Assembly: GCF_963576615.1 (NCBI RefSeq)
Contig: NC_088716.1
Coordinates: 59,226,228 to 59,290,227, forward strand
Direction: 5' to 3'
Length of the DNA: 64,000 nucleotides
Source: Watersipora subatra
Taxonomy: Eukaryota > Bryozoa > Gymnolaemata > Cheilostomatida > Watersiporidae
Shown here: one piece after another, positions 1 through 11,898 of the stretch
Position numbering within the stretch: the stretch's first letter is position 1
How the letters are laid out: each line of letters starts with the position of its first letter
The notes under the pieces: model-generated
What the model saw: the letters and a program-made list of their open reading frames with translations, nothing else
Told to the model about the DNA's origin: nothing
Database searches by the model: none
Program-made: the position numbers and the translations under genes

Positions 1-1996
1 TAATTCAATCTGGAGTAAGCTCCTCACAGAATAATTTGTATTCATTCATCATGCAGGTTAGCGAAAAATATAATGATTGTCACTATAAGTGTATTAATAT
101 ATTATCGCTGTGCAGTATTGTTTTACAAAAGGTTTCTGGTAAACGATGTCTATGTTAGTCTATTATTAATCGGATGAACAAATCCTTCAACTAACATGAA
201 CCTAGTTTCTTCCAGTATGCATGACTAGAAACCTAGTTTCTTCCGGTATGAATGACTACAAAATAGTCTGCTCCTTGTCTGCAGTATTTTAAACATAAGT
301 AAAATATGTTAGTTCTCGATTTTGAAGGTGTCCAACCACTCAAAATATTATCTTCAAGTCTCCAAGTTCCTGTAGAACCAGATGTATACAGACTACGTGA
401 AAATTTAAACAAAACTTCAACATTTAGACTCTAAAGCATGGGTTGGCAAAGTGGTTGATATCAGTGGGCTTTCCATGAAGTATGAGGCCTCTCAAAATAA
501 TTTTTCAATTTTAAAGTATTTGTAAAAAAGGATCACTTTACTTTTGATTTTTTAATTGCTCGCAGTATCCATAGCTCTGCATTTAGGCATGGTTTTCGTA
601 CTTCAAAATGCATTTGAACGCAGCATCGCACAGAAGCCAGATCAAGTGAGGCACAACTGAATTCCTTTTGAAAAATCAAACACAAGAAGTTATTATTGTA
701 TAGTTCCATAAACGCTCATGTCACATCTCCTTTAAAACTGTGTACATCTATATTCGCTATCATATTTATATATTTACATAGGCCTGAGGGACAGGAGGCA
801 GTCACAAGAACAATGGTCAAGTTGTGCTAGTGTTCTTTTGACACATACTTTTTTTGTTTTGTCGCTCAGTAAACTCTGTCGGTTCTGCAACTTTGATATA
901 GGTGCCTCCACAAGATGACTGATGCTCCTTCCACCCTGAAACAGTCCGCACAACTACGCCTTAAACTCTGTACACTCTTTAACATACTTTCTATGAAGTA
1001 TTTGAGACTATATATTTTGTAAGAATGCAATTTTCACTAATATTGATCGAGCGGTCAAGCTACCAGATTGGGTGAGACAGAGTAGAACACGTACAGAAGT
1101 CATTAGGACCAGGAGCTCTATTCGTCGCCCTTCTAAGCATTCCAAAGAAGGGCTTTCGATTTCGACATGGTCCGTTACATTTCCAGACATGATTTTGATA
1201 ATGCCGCACTTCATTATGGAAGGAGTGATAAATCTACAGCAAAAATTACAGAGCTACATATTGCAAACCAAGGTAAAAATTATAAATGATGCTGACCAGG
1301 TCTCTTAGCCTGAGCTGTTCACAAGAGCTTATACCGTTATTCTAAGTCTATTTTGGTCCCTTTGACCTTGAAAGTATAAGTGCATATTTATGCTACAATT
1401 TGAAGATTGTTCTTAATCGGAAAAATGTTGTTTACAAATATGTAAATTCCTTCAATAAAACCATTTGTCAGATGATTACTGATAAATGGTGTCTTTGGGC
1501 ATACCAGACAGTAAATAAAAAAAAAAATAATTTTTAATCCTCTCATGTCAGTCAACAGAGAAGGCGAGTCGATCGCACCGCCCGCCTTGAGTAGTAAATT
1601 AAAAAGATTTTGTTTTCCACAGCACCGTCTTATTGTATAGCGCATGCAACTCGTTCACATATATATTCACTATTGAGCAGATATTTTGATATACATGTAT
1701 ATTGTCTACATCGGGGTTTCGGTTTCACAGAATGTACAGTCGTGTACACAGACCACATGCAGTAAAGGAGTCGAGCGTTTGAAATAATTTGTCGTGTTTT
1801 TATGCTAAATGATATTACATTTATTGATTTACTAGCAGCACAAGAACATTTTTTTAAATAATAATTTATTTTTATTCTAAGACTTATTTTCACTCCTTAA
1901 TAATCAGTAGCCATGAGTATATTTGTGGCAGCATATCTTTATGGAAAAGTAATTCTCTCTTAGGTGGTAGTTATAAATATTATCAAGACTAATTAC
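1..1996. other. SPRTN intron or 3' flank, no further exon found
   Basis: I searched the minus strand for the WW/Cys-rich SPRTN exon and found none. The stretch is AT-rich. It holds a two-copy direct repeat of about 31 bp at 198-258 (unit starting AACCTAGTTTCTTCC). Several 60-90 codon open frames occur here without protein-like composition. Confidence 0.5.
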
Positions 1997-2225
1997 TGTG
2001 ATGTTAGTTTTAGCCTCAGCGTTAATCCTGCGCATATGCTTTTGAAACTCTGGTCCATGTCCTTCTCTGTCCTTATTGTTTTGTGTTATGAAGAGATAAG
2101 CATGAATCATTTCATGTAGCAATGTTTCAACCAGATCTTTTCGTGGCCGAAGCTTTAGCAAAGGAGTGCTGAGCTTAATAGAACAAAGTCCTCCCCTCCC
2201 TTCGTAGCAGCATATTCCAGCACAT
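1997..2225 (-). CDS. SPRTN: SPRTN exon with the HExxH protease active site
   Basis: This exon carries the catalytic core: CAGICCYEGRGGLCSIKLS, then LLKLRPRKDLVETLLHEMIH, then REGHGPEFQKHMRRINAEA. HEMIH is the HExxH zinc motif with the catalytic Glu, and the His of REGHGPEF is the expected third zinc ligand. It is nearly identical to animal SPRTN through this region. The acceptor is AG before 2225. The best donor is GTAATT directly after the AACATCACA codons (1997), which leaves phase 0 and matches where similarity to the family stops. The frame stays open beyond it to 1904, but that part does not resemble SPRTN. The next expected exon (HWWRC zinc region) and the C-terminal SHP/PIP/UBZ motifs are not found between here and position 1, so the gene must continue beyond the left edge. 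Confidence 0.9.
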
Positions 2226-2584
2226 CTAAAATGTTGCATGTCAGAGGTTAGAAATGTAGAATAACTTTGTGGTCTTACCTTTTTCTCTACTTGCCTATTT
2301 AATAACAAAGGTCATAATCACAGTGATACGAAAGCAAGGTTGCTCAATGATGTACACACTCTGGTCAGTCATTCTGCTCATTCAAGAAAGAAGTAGTTTA
2401 AAAGCGGTTTCATGTAATATATTTGTATATTATAACTCTAACAATTGTTAATGTTATTCAATGCGCTGGCTCATTAAAAATTCAATCTTCAAGATGCTGC
2501 TAATTTTTTGTTAAATAAACATAATTTTTCCACAATTTCTAGTTTGCTAGAAAGTGCTTTTACTTTCGTTCATGAAATACTTAC

Positions 2585-2727
2585 GATGTCATTCTGGGAC
2601 TCCATGAGACTACGACACTGTTGAGCTTTCCCCAAAAGAATCTGTTGTTATACGCAGCAAATAACGCTACTGGGTTTGGTGTAGGATCTATTAACTCCCA
2701 GTCCGCAGAAACTAACGAGTCTGACAT
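2585..2727 (-). CDS. SPRTN: SPRTN (Spartan protease), first recognisable coding exon
   Basis: SPRTN is a DNA-dependent metalloprotease that removes DNA-protein crosslinks behind the replication fork in the nucleus. This exon reads MSDSLVSADWELIDPTP and then FFWGKLNSVVVSWSPRMTS, matching the conserved start of the SprT domain (WELxDPTP...FFWGxL...W). I chose the ATG at 2727. It is open and in frame, but the frame stays open upstream to a possible acceptor near 2748. Vertebrate SPRTN has about 30 more N-terminal residues, so a further 5' exon is possible. The donor is a consensus GTAAGT at 2584-2579. The exon leaves two bases (TC) that join the first A of the next exon to make Ser. Nothing here looks broken. 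Confidence 0.85.
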
Positions 2728-5700
2728 GCTATTTTCAAGAGGATATCTGAAGCATATAAGAAACTAATAAAAGCATTAAAATCCATCTACCGACGATTAT
2801 TGTACATTATTCACGAATGGTGATCGCGCCAAAGAGAATATGACTTGGTTCGGGCGGCTTACTGCTAGCTGCGAAAGATCGCTGGTTATATGCGTTCATT
2901 GGATCGATTCTGAAATCCGCTTGTATAATTGGTCGCGATAGCTAGCAATAGTCGTCTACACGGCTTGGCTACTACTGTATTTGAAAATTGGAGTTGTCCT
3001 ACTACTAAGGCAAGTGCGCCTATAGTCTATACTACTACATTGTGCACTGTCACCGCTGTTGTGTAGTCTAATAGTTTACGTAGTTTGCAAAGGAGAGTTG
3101 ATCAGAGTTGTGAACTCATTTGACAAGAAATAGAGAATAGTAATTGAAACTCTAACAAACAGTCCACAAATATGGCATCAATGTTCAGGGTAGCAGCTTT
3201 AAGGCTCAGCATGACTAATTTTGTAAATATATAAATACACGGAACTATCATTACTCCTACTCTATAACTTTGTGCATCTCATTGCTTGCATGAAAGACAA
3301 ACTCTCATGTTATATGATTAGTCGAAGTGTCGCACTCAAACACTATTTGTCAGTTTCAAATCACAAACACAGTTCACACCTTGTGAAAGTCACACTTTGA
3401 AACATACAGTAAATAAAATCAATGAGTCATATTAAGCTAGCAAAATACAAAAGATTCTATTAAATATTGAAATAGGCTTCTTGACATATTGCTAAAAAAA
3501 TCGCGATAGAGTTGAACGCCAACATTATGCTACATTACATGACAATCATTACTTGGTTTTGCTAAGCTTGGTTCAGCAACTTAAATTATGGGTATATAAA
3601 TTAAGGTTTTAGATTGACAGTTCATTGAATACTTGAGAGTAAATAAACTACATTTATTATACTTCTATCATCATTATTATTCATACAAGCAAATAACACC
3701 TCTGGTGGTCAACAAAAATGTGCACAGTTTTCTATAAGTTTAATAAGCTTATTTTCAAGTCAACTGTAAGGGTATTTTAGATTTTTTTTATTATGTCTTC
3801 TACAGGTTTTTATGAAGTGGTACTAACGATACATATAACAACTTTTTAATATTTTTGACTTAATTGGTAACACTGCTCTACTTTGTTACTTCTTATAAAC
3901 TTGTAACTGTGGACTTTCAAAGCTGTTACATGTAGTTTCTTTAATTGTAATGCTGTATCATAGTGCACTAAACGGCAAGTAATTAGGGTCCATGAAGTAT
4001 TTTGGAGTTGTCACAGCGATTCAAGGGAGATAACAACAAATTTTAGTATATGTTGATCATCCTGGCTCTTGCAGGAATAAAAACATGTGTCAATGGATTC
4101 TGGGAAAAATGATCTAATAAAACCAAAATTGTTTCATAAAAAGGAAGAGCAACTGACTCGGCTGAGTAGTGTGTCAAATTCTGCCCAATTATGTATTACA
4201 ATTTCAATAATCACCCTCATATGATCTTGCAAGCAATAATGAACAAAGAAAGTCGATAAACCAAACAAAGGATTGAAGTCCTTGTTTCAGCTAGTCTATT
4301 TACCTACGCACTGACTAGTCAAGAGTTGGTAGTAGTGACATTAAGCGTTTGTAGAGTCTTGGAAGAAGATATAGCGATGATCTAAGGCTTGGTCAAGTCA
4401 AGTTAACTGACTAATAACTTTCGCCTTGAGCTCTACTCTAAATTATTAATGTCTTTTTATAGCCAATAATTTTAGAGAGCAAAGAATTGCAATAAGCATT
4501 TGGTATATGATTAACGCATACACTATTCTTATGAGAGCTGAAAGATAGGGCATTTGAAAAGAATCACGTATTTACGTTTTGTTCCACAGTATTACTACAA
4601 GCTGAAAGTCATTCTAATGCAGCAGAAAACTCAAAAGACAAGTCGAAGTGATGCTCGCCATTATTGGATTGGTTGAATTGGTTGGATTGGTTGAATCATA
4701 ACTATTCCTTTTGAGCAATTGTCAATCATAGGGAACTATTTTATAGATCTTGCTGCTAGCTGCTATATTTTGGTTTATTTCTACCTTATTCAGTTTACTA
4801 AGTTATCTTACTAATAGTGGACATTTTACTAGAGTACTCGCTGGTCTATTCGTCATCTTCATTTGATTCAATGTCGAGAATTGCTATAACATGAGGTGGA
4901 AAGACATATAAGCCATAAGTCACTTGTTTGATTATAGAACAAAAAGTTCTAATCATAGAGTTATCTTACCATAGATAACTCTATGGTTTTAATAATAAAA
5001 CTGCTTTCTCAGAATTTTTAACCTTCCCATGATATAACATATGTGCAGGAATATATGTTCATTTGAAGCGTGTTCATCACTATTATGTCATCTAATTCTC
5101 TCAGCATCTTCTTCAGTTCGGCTTTGCGTTCTCTCTTTGATGGCCTTCTTGGGTCACTACCGGTGGAGACAGTGTTAGTACACTGATGTGGGGAAATTTC
5201 TAATCGAGGTCTTGAAAAAATTGGAAGGGATAGATGGCGGGTTCAGAAAAAACTCAGCTGCAGCTTACCACCACGATTCCTAGAAAACAGTTGATGGAAA
5301 ACAAATTCTTCAGTGATCTATAAATTAAAGGCTATGAAGGGCCAAAGTTGTCGGATCTTCCACCAGTCTACTCAAAGGAATACATAACAGTTACAGCAGT
5401 TTTGGATCTCCACGTCAGTGTACATTGTTGACGGGCAAGTAGAGAGTAATCCGTATGCCTCCTGGCTAACTGGTGTGTGTAGTAACTGTTAATTAGGAGC
5501 TGCCTGTAATTGACATACATACTTGTACTTTGCCTAAACTTGTCTTGTTGTGCAAACTGCTGTGTAGACTTTGTTTTTAATTATCTGAAGACAATGAATT
5601 TTTGTATAGGTTTATTAACAGTCTATGAGTTAATTTACATACTCATTATACAGCCTGTCATCTTTACTAGTCCATTCTTAGCATTGTTTAGTTTACCACG

Positions 5701-7080
5701 TCAGAATCAAAAGACTTAATTTATAACCACACAACTTCTGACTGGAATCTATTAAAATTAGTGTCGAGATGTCAAGAGTAAGATAAAGTCATTAAGATGA
5801 CTAAATTAAGAAAACATACTATTGTTTATAAACTACAGATATCTAGCTACATCTTCATAAGGCTGTTGCTGTTCATACCGGTTGACTATATACTGGTATA
5901 CTAATAACGGCTATGCAGTATATCCTTGCATATTAGCCAATGTCTAACTTACCAGTTAAATGTTAAAGTCAAGAGCCTTTTGAGTGTACTGCATTGACAT
6001 TTGAAGGCCATGATATCTGTATGTCAGATATGCACTATCCGACATATCAGATCCATAAGTTAGCTAAGCATGTTTATCTTGTACATATCGTGGCATGAGC
6101 GCTATTATATAATGTTTGGTAAAGCCTAAGGCCTTATGAATCTTAGAGGAATGCAAAAGCTGTCTGGATGCCTTGATTGTTTACTGCTGTCTATTTCAGA
6201 AAATAGCAAATATTATACACAGGTGTCTTCCACCTTTGCACTCACGTGCCATACTGTATAGAAGGTAAGTTGAGCAGCTTTACTAAGTGGGGTGCATTGC
6301 AGATCAACCAGAAAGGAAGAGGCTGTGAAGTTCAGACCGACAAATGCAAGGTCTATGATTTAAACAAGAACTGATATAAACAGAATATTAAAAGTGGCAA
6401 ATTATATGATTGCAGCCTAATAGTTTCTTACCACTGAAGAATTTAAACAGCTGCAAATGTATCCCTAAGTTTTAGCACCGCAAAGAAAATAAACGTTAGC
6501 TTCTCTTATCCTTCTACCTTTAGGGCAGTTGTTAAATGTTACAAACCATCTGTGCATTGAAAGTCTTTTCTTAAGGCTATCGCAGTGCTTGCTGTCATTA
6601 CAGTATGACGCATCAGACTTCCATAAGTATAACAAAAAATTCATCCAAGCCATTATTTAAAGCATTCAAATTATTAGCTGTTTTAACAATCTTCTACCTA
6701 TTTTTCAATAGGTCTCTTAAAAGAGAAAGCTATTCAAATGCTATATGTCAAACCATTTATTTGACTTGTCCTTTTGTATTTTTTTGTATTACGATTCATA
6801 TGGCATAATTTGAGAAACATTTATGTTGAAGATGAAGTTATTGCTAATAAAGTGATATATAAAGATATATATACAGGTCATTCTTTCTTTGAATACTAAA
6901 CAAAAACATGTTTTCGTGTACTTGTATATTGCATTTGCTTTATATAAACCTATATTGAACCAGCAAAGTCTACCCAGTAGCTAAACATACTGTCATACAG
7001 ATGTCTGAAGTACCCAATCATCATGCTGCTCAACTATGCTCACAACCATGATCATGCAAACGAGTCCTATAAACTACACT
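2728..7080. other. intergenic DNA upstream of SPRTN, no convincing gene
   Basis: AT-rich DNA. The part next to the SPRTN start (2728-3100) is the likely promoter region, but no TATA box or other element stands out. Small features: a roughly 10-bp TTGGTTGAAT-type repeat at 4664-4697, and a short perfect hairpin around 4956-4986 (ATAGAGTTATC ... GATAACTCTAT). A weak exon-like stretch at 6200-6264 is described in the findings. Confidence 0.4.
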
Positions 7081-7085
7081 TGGCG

Positions 7086-7425
7086 TTACTTCTCCATACT
7101 ACACTTTACATGTTACCATACTTACATATGCAGCACATTACATGTTACCATACTTCTCTATGGAACACTTTACATGCTATATACATGTACTTCTCCATAC
7201 TACACTTTACATGTTACCATACTTCTCCATGCAAGACATGACATGTTACCATACTTCTCCATGCAAGACATTACATGTTACCATACTTCTCCATGCAACA
7301 CTTTACATGCTACCATACTTCTCTATGGAACACACTACATGTTACCACACTTCTCCATGCAACACTTTACATGTTACCATACTTCTCCATGCAACACACT
7401 ACATGTTACCATCTTTCTCCCAATA
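7086..7425. repeat. 32-bp minisatellite (about 10 copies)
   Basis: Tandem units of CATGTTACCATACTTCTCCA plus TGCAACACTTTA, 32 bp long, with scattered substitutions (GGAACAC, GCAAGAC, GCTATATAC variants). Several frames are open across it because the unit lacks stops. Those reading frames have His/Tyr/Cys-rich repeat composition and no start or splice context, so I treat it as non-coding. Confidence 0.85.
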
Positions 7426-7429
7426 TCAT

Positions 7430-9600
7430 TCCATATGCTACTAGACATCTTCAAACAAGGCTCTTTGTATTTTGATGATTTTCCTTGTAAACAAGGTTTG
7501 ATGCAAAAGCTTGTAAGGTAAAGCATTAAAGGCATGGAACACAAGGCATTGTAATATAAATTTATTCGCCATGATGTGCCTTCTTATCAGCTTACTGGCC
7601 CTGGTAGCATTTCATTATCAAAGCACATTTCACAGCGGCATCTCATGAACTCTCCCGTTTTATGTCATTCATGCTGTTCTGTGCAAACAAATTATAGTCA
7701 GCAGCCTATAGGCTACGGGCCATGAGAAGTATTGCCCTGAATCAAAAAATCAACATACAAGTGGCTCATGGCCGATAATAAACATTTTTTTTATTTGCGT
7801 ACTCAGTCGTACAATGAGATCGAGTTGCGTGACTTGATTTCAATTCATCGTCTCGGCTTAGATTTTTCTAGCTATTTCATATCACAAAAGGTCTCTTTCG
7901 AGACAGCAAGACAAAAATTTATAGCTAACTAGGAGTGAGCAAATAGTACTCTAGTTTAACAGTGTTGTTGCAGAGATGAATTGAGCAATGCCAATGCATG
8001 AGTCAAACATCTATGATAGTATTGTGACCAGCTGCCAGCTCCATAGCAAAGGATTGCCCGTTAAGGGTGATGCACTACCATGCCTCAGTAAGTAGCTGGT
8101 TGAAATTTGTCAAGCATCACTCATAAGCTGCATACAGGCGTGCCGATAACATGCCAATAACATGCCTCAGCCTTTGACTAACAATCGAAAGATGGTACGA
8201 ATACCTCCTTTGGCTTGCAGTGCTAAGTTTGTTGCATACTTCAGCGTTGCCATAGCAACAACCATCACTACAGAAGTTGTGACTTTTTAGGATTCCATCG
8301 TACAGTTTTACCTGCTCATCTGTTCTGATGTGATATTCATCGGTTAACAATATTTAGAGGAAGCTATTATTGTTAATATTATTGTTTTAAAGAGTCATTG
8401 AAAGATGCAGTGTCAAAGAAAGATGATATACCTATGCAGTCGGCATACGTATATCATGTAAGGAGAAATGCTGGCTAATGCCGTTATAGTAGGGCTGAGA
8501 GGGCATCAGTCTCTTCAGCCAGATAATGAATATTCATAGCTGACAGCGGTATAGGCTATTAGCCAACATCTCTAGTAGGAGGGCTACCAAATCAATTGAG
8601 TTTGGAAACCACCTTGGCAACGGATCCGTTATCAGTCAGAACAAACCAAATGCATCTAAACCTTGCTCTTGTTCAGCATTTGACAAAAGTTGGCTGAAAG
8701 GCAAAGGGTTTCCTACCTGGTGGATTACAGGATGCAGTAGAATACAGCTGTACATTAGATCTCAGAGATAGTTCACCTTTGCGCAATTGTGATCCTTGGC
8801 GGCAGATTCACAGTACATATCAAGGACTTTTTTACAAACACAAAAAGGGATATAACAAATTCTACATTTTTCAAATAAAAGATAGCATGCAAAACAAATG
8901 GTTGCAAGCGAAGTGTTAGAACGGTAATGAGTAAAGGTCCTACTCATATTGACAGTAAACTTAATTTGATTTCTAAAAGGTGAGTTGGAGCAATCAGTAT
9001 TTTCTAGCGCTCTAGCATATTAATCTGAAAAGAGACACAAAAAAGTGATAGAAATCTGTGCTAAGCTGTTAAGATGACCTGTGAAAACCTTTACAATGTA
9101 ATTGTAAAGTAGAACTCTAGGCATTCCATGGTTATATGCATGTGTGGAATGTTGAATCTGTCATATCTGATCAATCGGTGAGGGATGGTATCATAGATGG
9201 CTGCTCTTGAGAGATCACTGTGTATGTTCAGTTACTTTAGCTTATAACTACATGACACTGCGCTACATTGGGACAAGCACATTATAGCTCGATTCATGAG
9301 TTGTTTGCTATCAAGATGGTAGTAATCACAAGAAACTACATCACTGAGCAACTATTTTCTTTTCTAGCGTTTAGGAGAAGTCTTCGAAAAACTGCAACAA
9401 AATCAAATTACTTGAAAAAGTGGTCGGATTGTTCTTATTGTGTTTGTACAAGTCCGAGTTCCTTATTTCGAGAGTTCTGGTGGAAAATAAAACATTACTG
9501 ACAGAGCTATTTTAGGAAGCCTTTGAGGAGACTTTACTTTGACTGCAGCTCCTACCTGTATGTAAAGGCAAAAGCAAAAAGGTGCTCTGATAAACGGAAG
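7430..9600. other. non-coding stretch with no recognised element
   Basis: Unique-looking AT-rich DNA. Open frames up to 77 codons (for example 8117-8350 minus) have no splice partners or recognisable domains. Confidence 0.4.
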
Positions 9601-9611
9601 AATATACCATA

Positions 9612-9748
9612 ATTGCTTAGGCGGCAGTTTGAAGATGCCACTTTTGTCTCGTATTAGAATCTTATGTGAAGCATCTGTCAAAGTCCATTTCTGATGATGC
9701 AAATAACCTTCAGGTGTCCAATGGTATTTCCAGATTTCAGTGTAAGTT
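9612..9748 (-). CDS. candidate exon, TEIWKYHWTPEGY frame
   Basis: Within a 108-codon open frame on the minus strand, the part between an acceptor near 9749 and a possible donor near 9612 reads TYTEIWKYHWTPEGYLHHQK and then WTLTDASHKILIRDKSGIF. It has balanced amino-acid composition, unlike the spurious frames nearby. No domain is recognised. It could belong to the same small gene as the 10435-10547 candidate if an intermediate exon exists, or to a degraded mobile element. Confidence 0.25.
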
Positions 9749-10434
9749 CTGAGTTTGGCAAAATATGTAATGAAGAGGTGCAAGGCCAAATCTGCTATTT
9801 GTCAGTTTGCTATTGATAAGGACAGATTATGGGGCATTTTTATCTCTAACCTGCCTCAATCTGCCTGCAATTACATTATTCATGAACCCCTCAGATTAAT
9901 CATGATGGAAGCGACAAAATACTTCCCAAAGGTTGTGGAGGCCAAAATTTTAATTTTGTTAATGTTTTTGTATGTCTATTAAACAAAAAACCCAGAAGGT
10001 TTTATTCCTGACTCATAAGTGAACAACCAACTTGAGAAATCTGAAATATTAAATCCTAAAATATTCGTTCCTAGTCTTCAACGCGATTCAAGGAAATGGT
10101 AAACGCCATACGATTTTCCCGTCGATCATGCGATCGATTGCGAGTTGAGCGAGTCTTCGTACCCTTTGACCTCGGGTTCTGCGCCCCTGTAAAAGCCAGT
10201 GTTTCTATCTATCCTGCTATAATAGTCGAAGAGCGATGAAGCGTGCAATCTCTTCATCATAATACAAGCTAGGCATTTCAACGCTGGGCTGTAGTTAGGC
10301 GAGTTGACGCGTCACGAGTGTGACTTGACTCAAATGATTTGTGATTCGTGATCTCATGGATTAAAACGAGCGTTATATGTCTTTTTCTGTATATGTATTC
10401 TAATAGATAAAAGTGCAAAAGAAAGATCTTACTA

Positions 10435-10547
10435 CTACGCCCAAAGGATTTACGGTACATCGCATTCTGCTTACAATATGCCTTTGCTGGATTGTTTGTA
10501 AGTATAACATCGTTTAGTTTTCTGCGATGCAACAGCAAGTATCGCAT
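10435..10547 (-). CDS. candidate first exon of a small unknown protein
   Basis: An ATG at 10547 opens a frame beginning MRYLLLHRRKLNDVILTNNP and reaching KSFGRS just before a good donor (A|GTAAGATC). It lies beside the most CpG-containing stretch of this region (about 10080-10320), although that stretch is downstream of the candidate start. The basic N-terminus would fit a small mitochondrial or ribosomal protein, but that is only a guess. A second protein-like frame lies 0.7 kb downstream, but the phases of the two do not join directly. I do not recognise the product. Confidence 0.25.
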
Positions 10548-10559
10548 TGCTTAATCACG

Positions 10560-11210
10560 TACACGACCACTCCCAAACATTAGTAGTCAGCATGCACGTA
10601 TATACATGCGTAGAAGTTTTGCCATATTCTCAAAGTTGTTGTGAAGATGAATATCAAGGAACTGTCAGCATATGGATTGAGGTCCTGTTTTAAGATAGCT
10701 TTTAAAAGGGGTGATGTAAATGACGTTAAGTTGCTTTTTTACTAGTCAAACCAACTGTACCGGGCGCATACATGAGCGATTAAAAGCAGTGTAGGACATA
10801 CAACGCTGAAAGAAGTGCGCATTCATACTGTACTATGAAGGAACTATTCTTTGTTATGATATAAGGAAGTAGAGGTCTTCCTGGAAAATTCTGTTTTACT
10901 GTTTGCATGTCTCCATCATTGACAAAAGTCAGGAGCTTGTCTTGACTGCATTTTTCAAATAGGGTACTAGTTGGTGAATGCCCTGGCTAACTAGTGTCTT
11001 TAGGTGTGACAGCACTCCATAATGCCTGCTTCTAGTGCTAACACGCTATAGAATATACATTACCACTATTTGTCCTTTCTGGTGGCACTAAGGTCTAGCA
11101 AGCCAATCGCAGAGCTTTATCATCTACCGCCTTTTATTTACAGCAAATAGCTTTTGATGTGAACTACTATTACAATAAGTAAGTGCAATTGGCGATAAGA
11201 GAGTTTAATA
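10560..11210. other. non-coding stretch
   Basis: I see no gene, array or transposon end here. Confidence 0.4.
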
Positions 11211-11212
11211 TA

Positions 11213-11898
11213 CAGTGCAACCTCGGTTCTTGACCATAATCCGTTCCTGAAGGTTGCTCAAACACCGAGTTGTTCGAACACCGAAATCATTTTTCCCATT
11301 ACAAATAATGCAAATCGTTTTAATCCGTTCCAACACCCTGAATGTTTACCTTGTTAGTACACATACATTTATTTGTACAGCAAAATGGCAAAGACAAATA
11401 ACATAAATGTAACTCGTAAAACGTAATGTAATTACTATCGTAATCTTCCATACAAAAGATTACGCTAACATGAACGTGTAAAAATAAAAAAAGGATAAAG
11501 AAAAGAATTATGAATAGGATTTTTTAGGATACAGGATGTTTTTTTCTCTTAAAATATCTATCCGATGACACTTGCTTCTGCCTTCTTTTTAGCACTTTTC
11601 GGAAGTGGTTCATGATAGTGCCGTTAAAGTCATTGATGACTCTTGTGGCTGCAGCTTTATCGGGGTGGTGGAGTTTGCCGAAATTCTGTACCTCGGCCCA
11701 TTTGCTACACATTTGTTTAATCTCGGACGTCGGGGCATCCTTTCTTGGCGACAACAGTTGGTCACGGTCAACGCCGCTCAGCATCCGGCGTTCGAACTCC
11801 GATTTTTGTTCGAACTACGAAGCAAGAATTGCTTGAATTTTTTGTTCGGACTCCGATTTGTTCGAACTGCGAGTCGTTCGAAAACCGAGGTTACACTG
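11213..11898. mobile_element. Tigger/pogo-like (Tc1/mariner) transposon remnant, copy 1
   Basis: The left end CAGTGCAACCTCGGTTCTTG and right end AACCGAGGTTACACTG are inverted repeats, flanked on both sides by TA. That is the target preference of the Tc1/mariner superfamily. Internal sequence repeats the 'TTCGAAC ... CCGAAAT' type sub-repeats near both ends. The element encodes only the C-terminal end of a transposase (next entry), so it is an internally deleted, non-autonomous copy of about 690 bp. Confidence 0.8.
11524..11784 (-). pseudogene. Tigger-like transposase C-terminal fragment
   Basis: An 86-codon minus-strand frame ends with NHFRKVLKRRQKQVSSDRYF. This matches the typical C-terminal tail of Tigger/pogo transposases (a xHFRxxLKRRQKQxxxDRFF-type motif). 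The DDE catalytic region, CENP-B-type DNA-binding domain and N-terminus are missing. It lies wholly inside the TA-flanked element and is a remnant, not a host gene. Confidence 0.7.

Noticed and set aside
1904-1996. Continuation of the SPRTN frame (ISLDNIYNYHLREN...)
   Set aside because: Similarity to SPRTN stops at a good GTAATT donor; the rest is intron read-through, so the gene is not truncated on this evidence.
7036-7521. 161-codon frame rich in CYHTSPC repeats
   Set aside because: 32-bp minisatellite; three overlapping frames are equally open.
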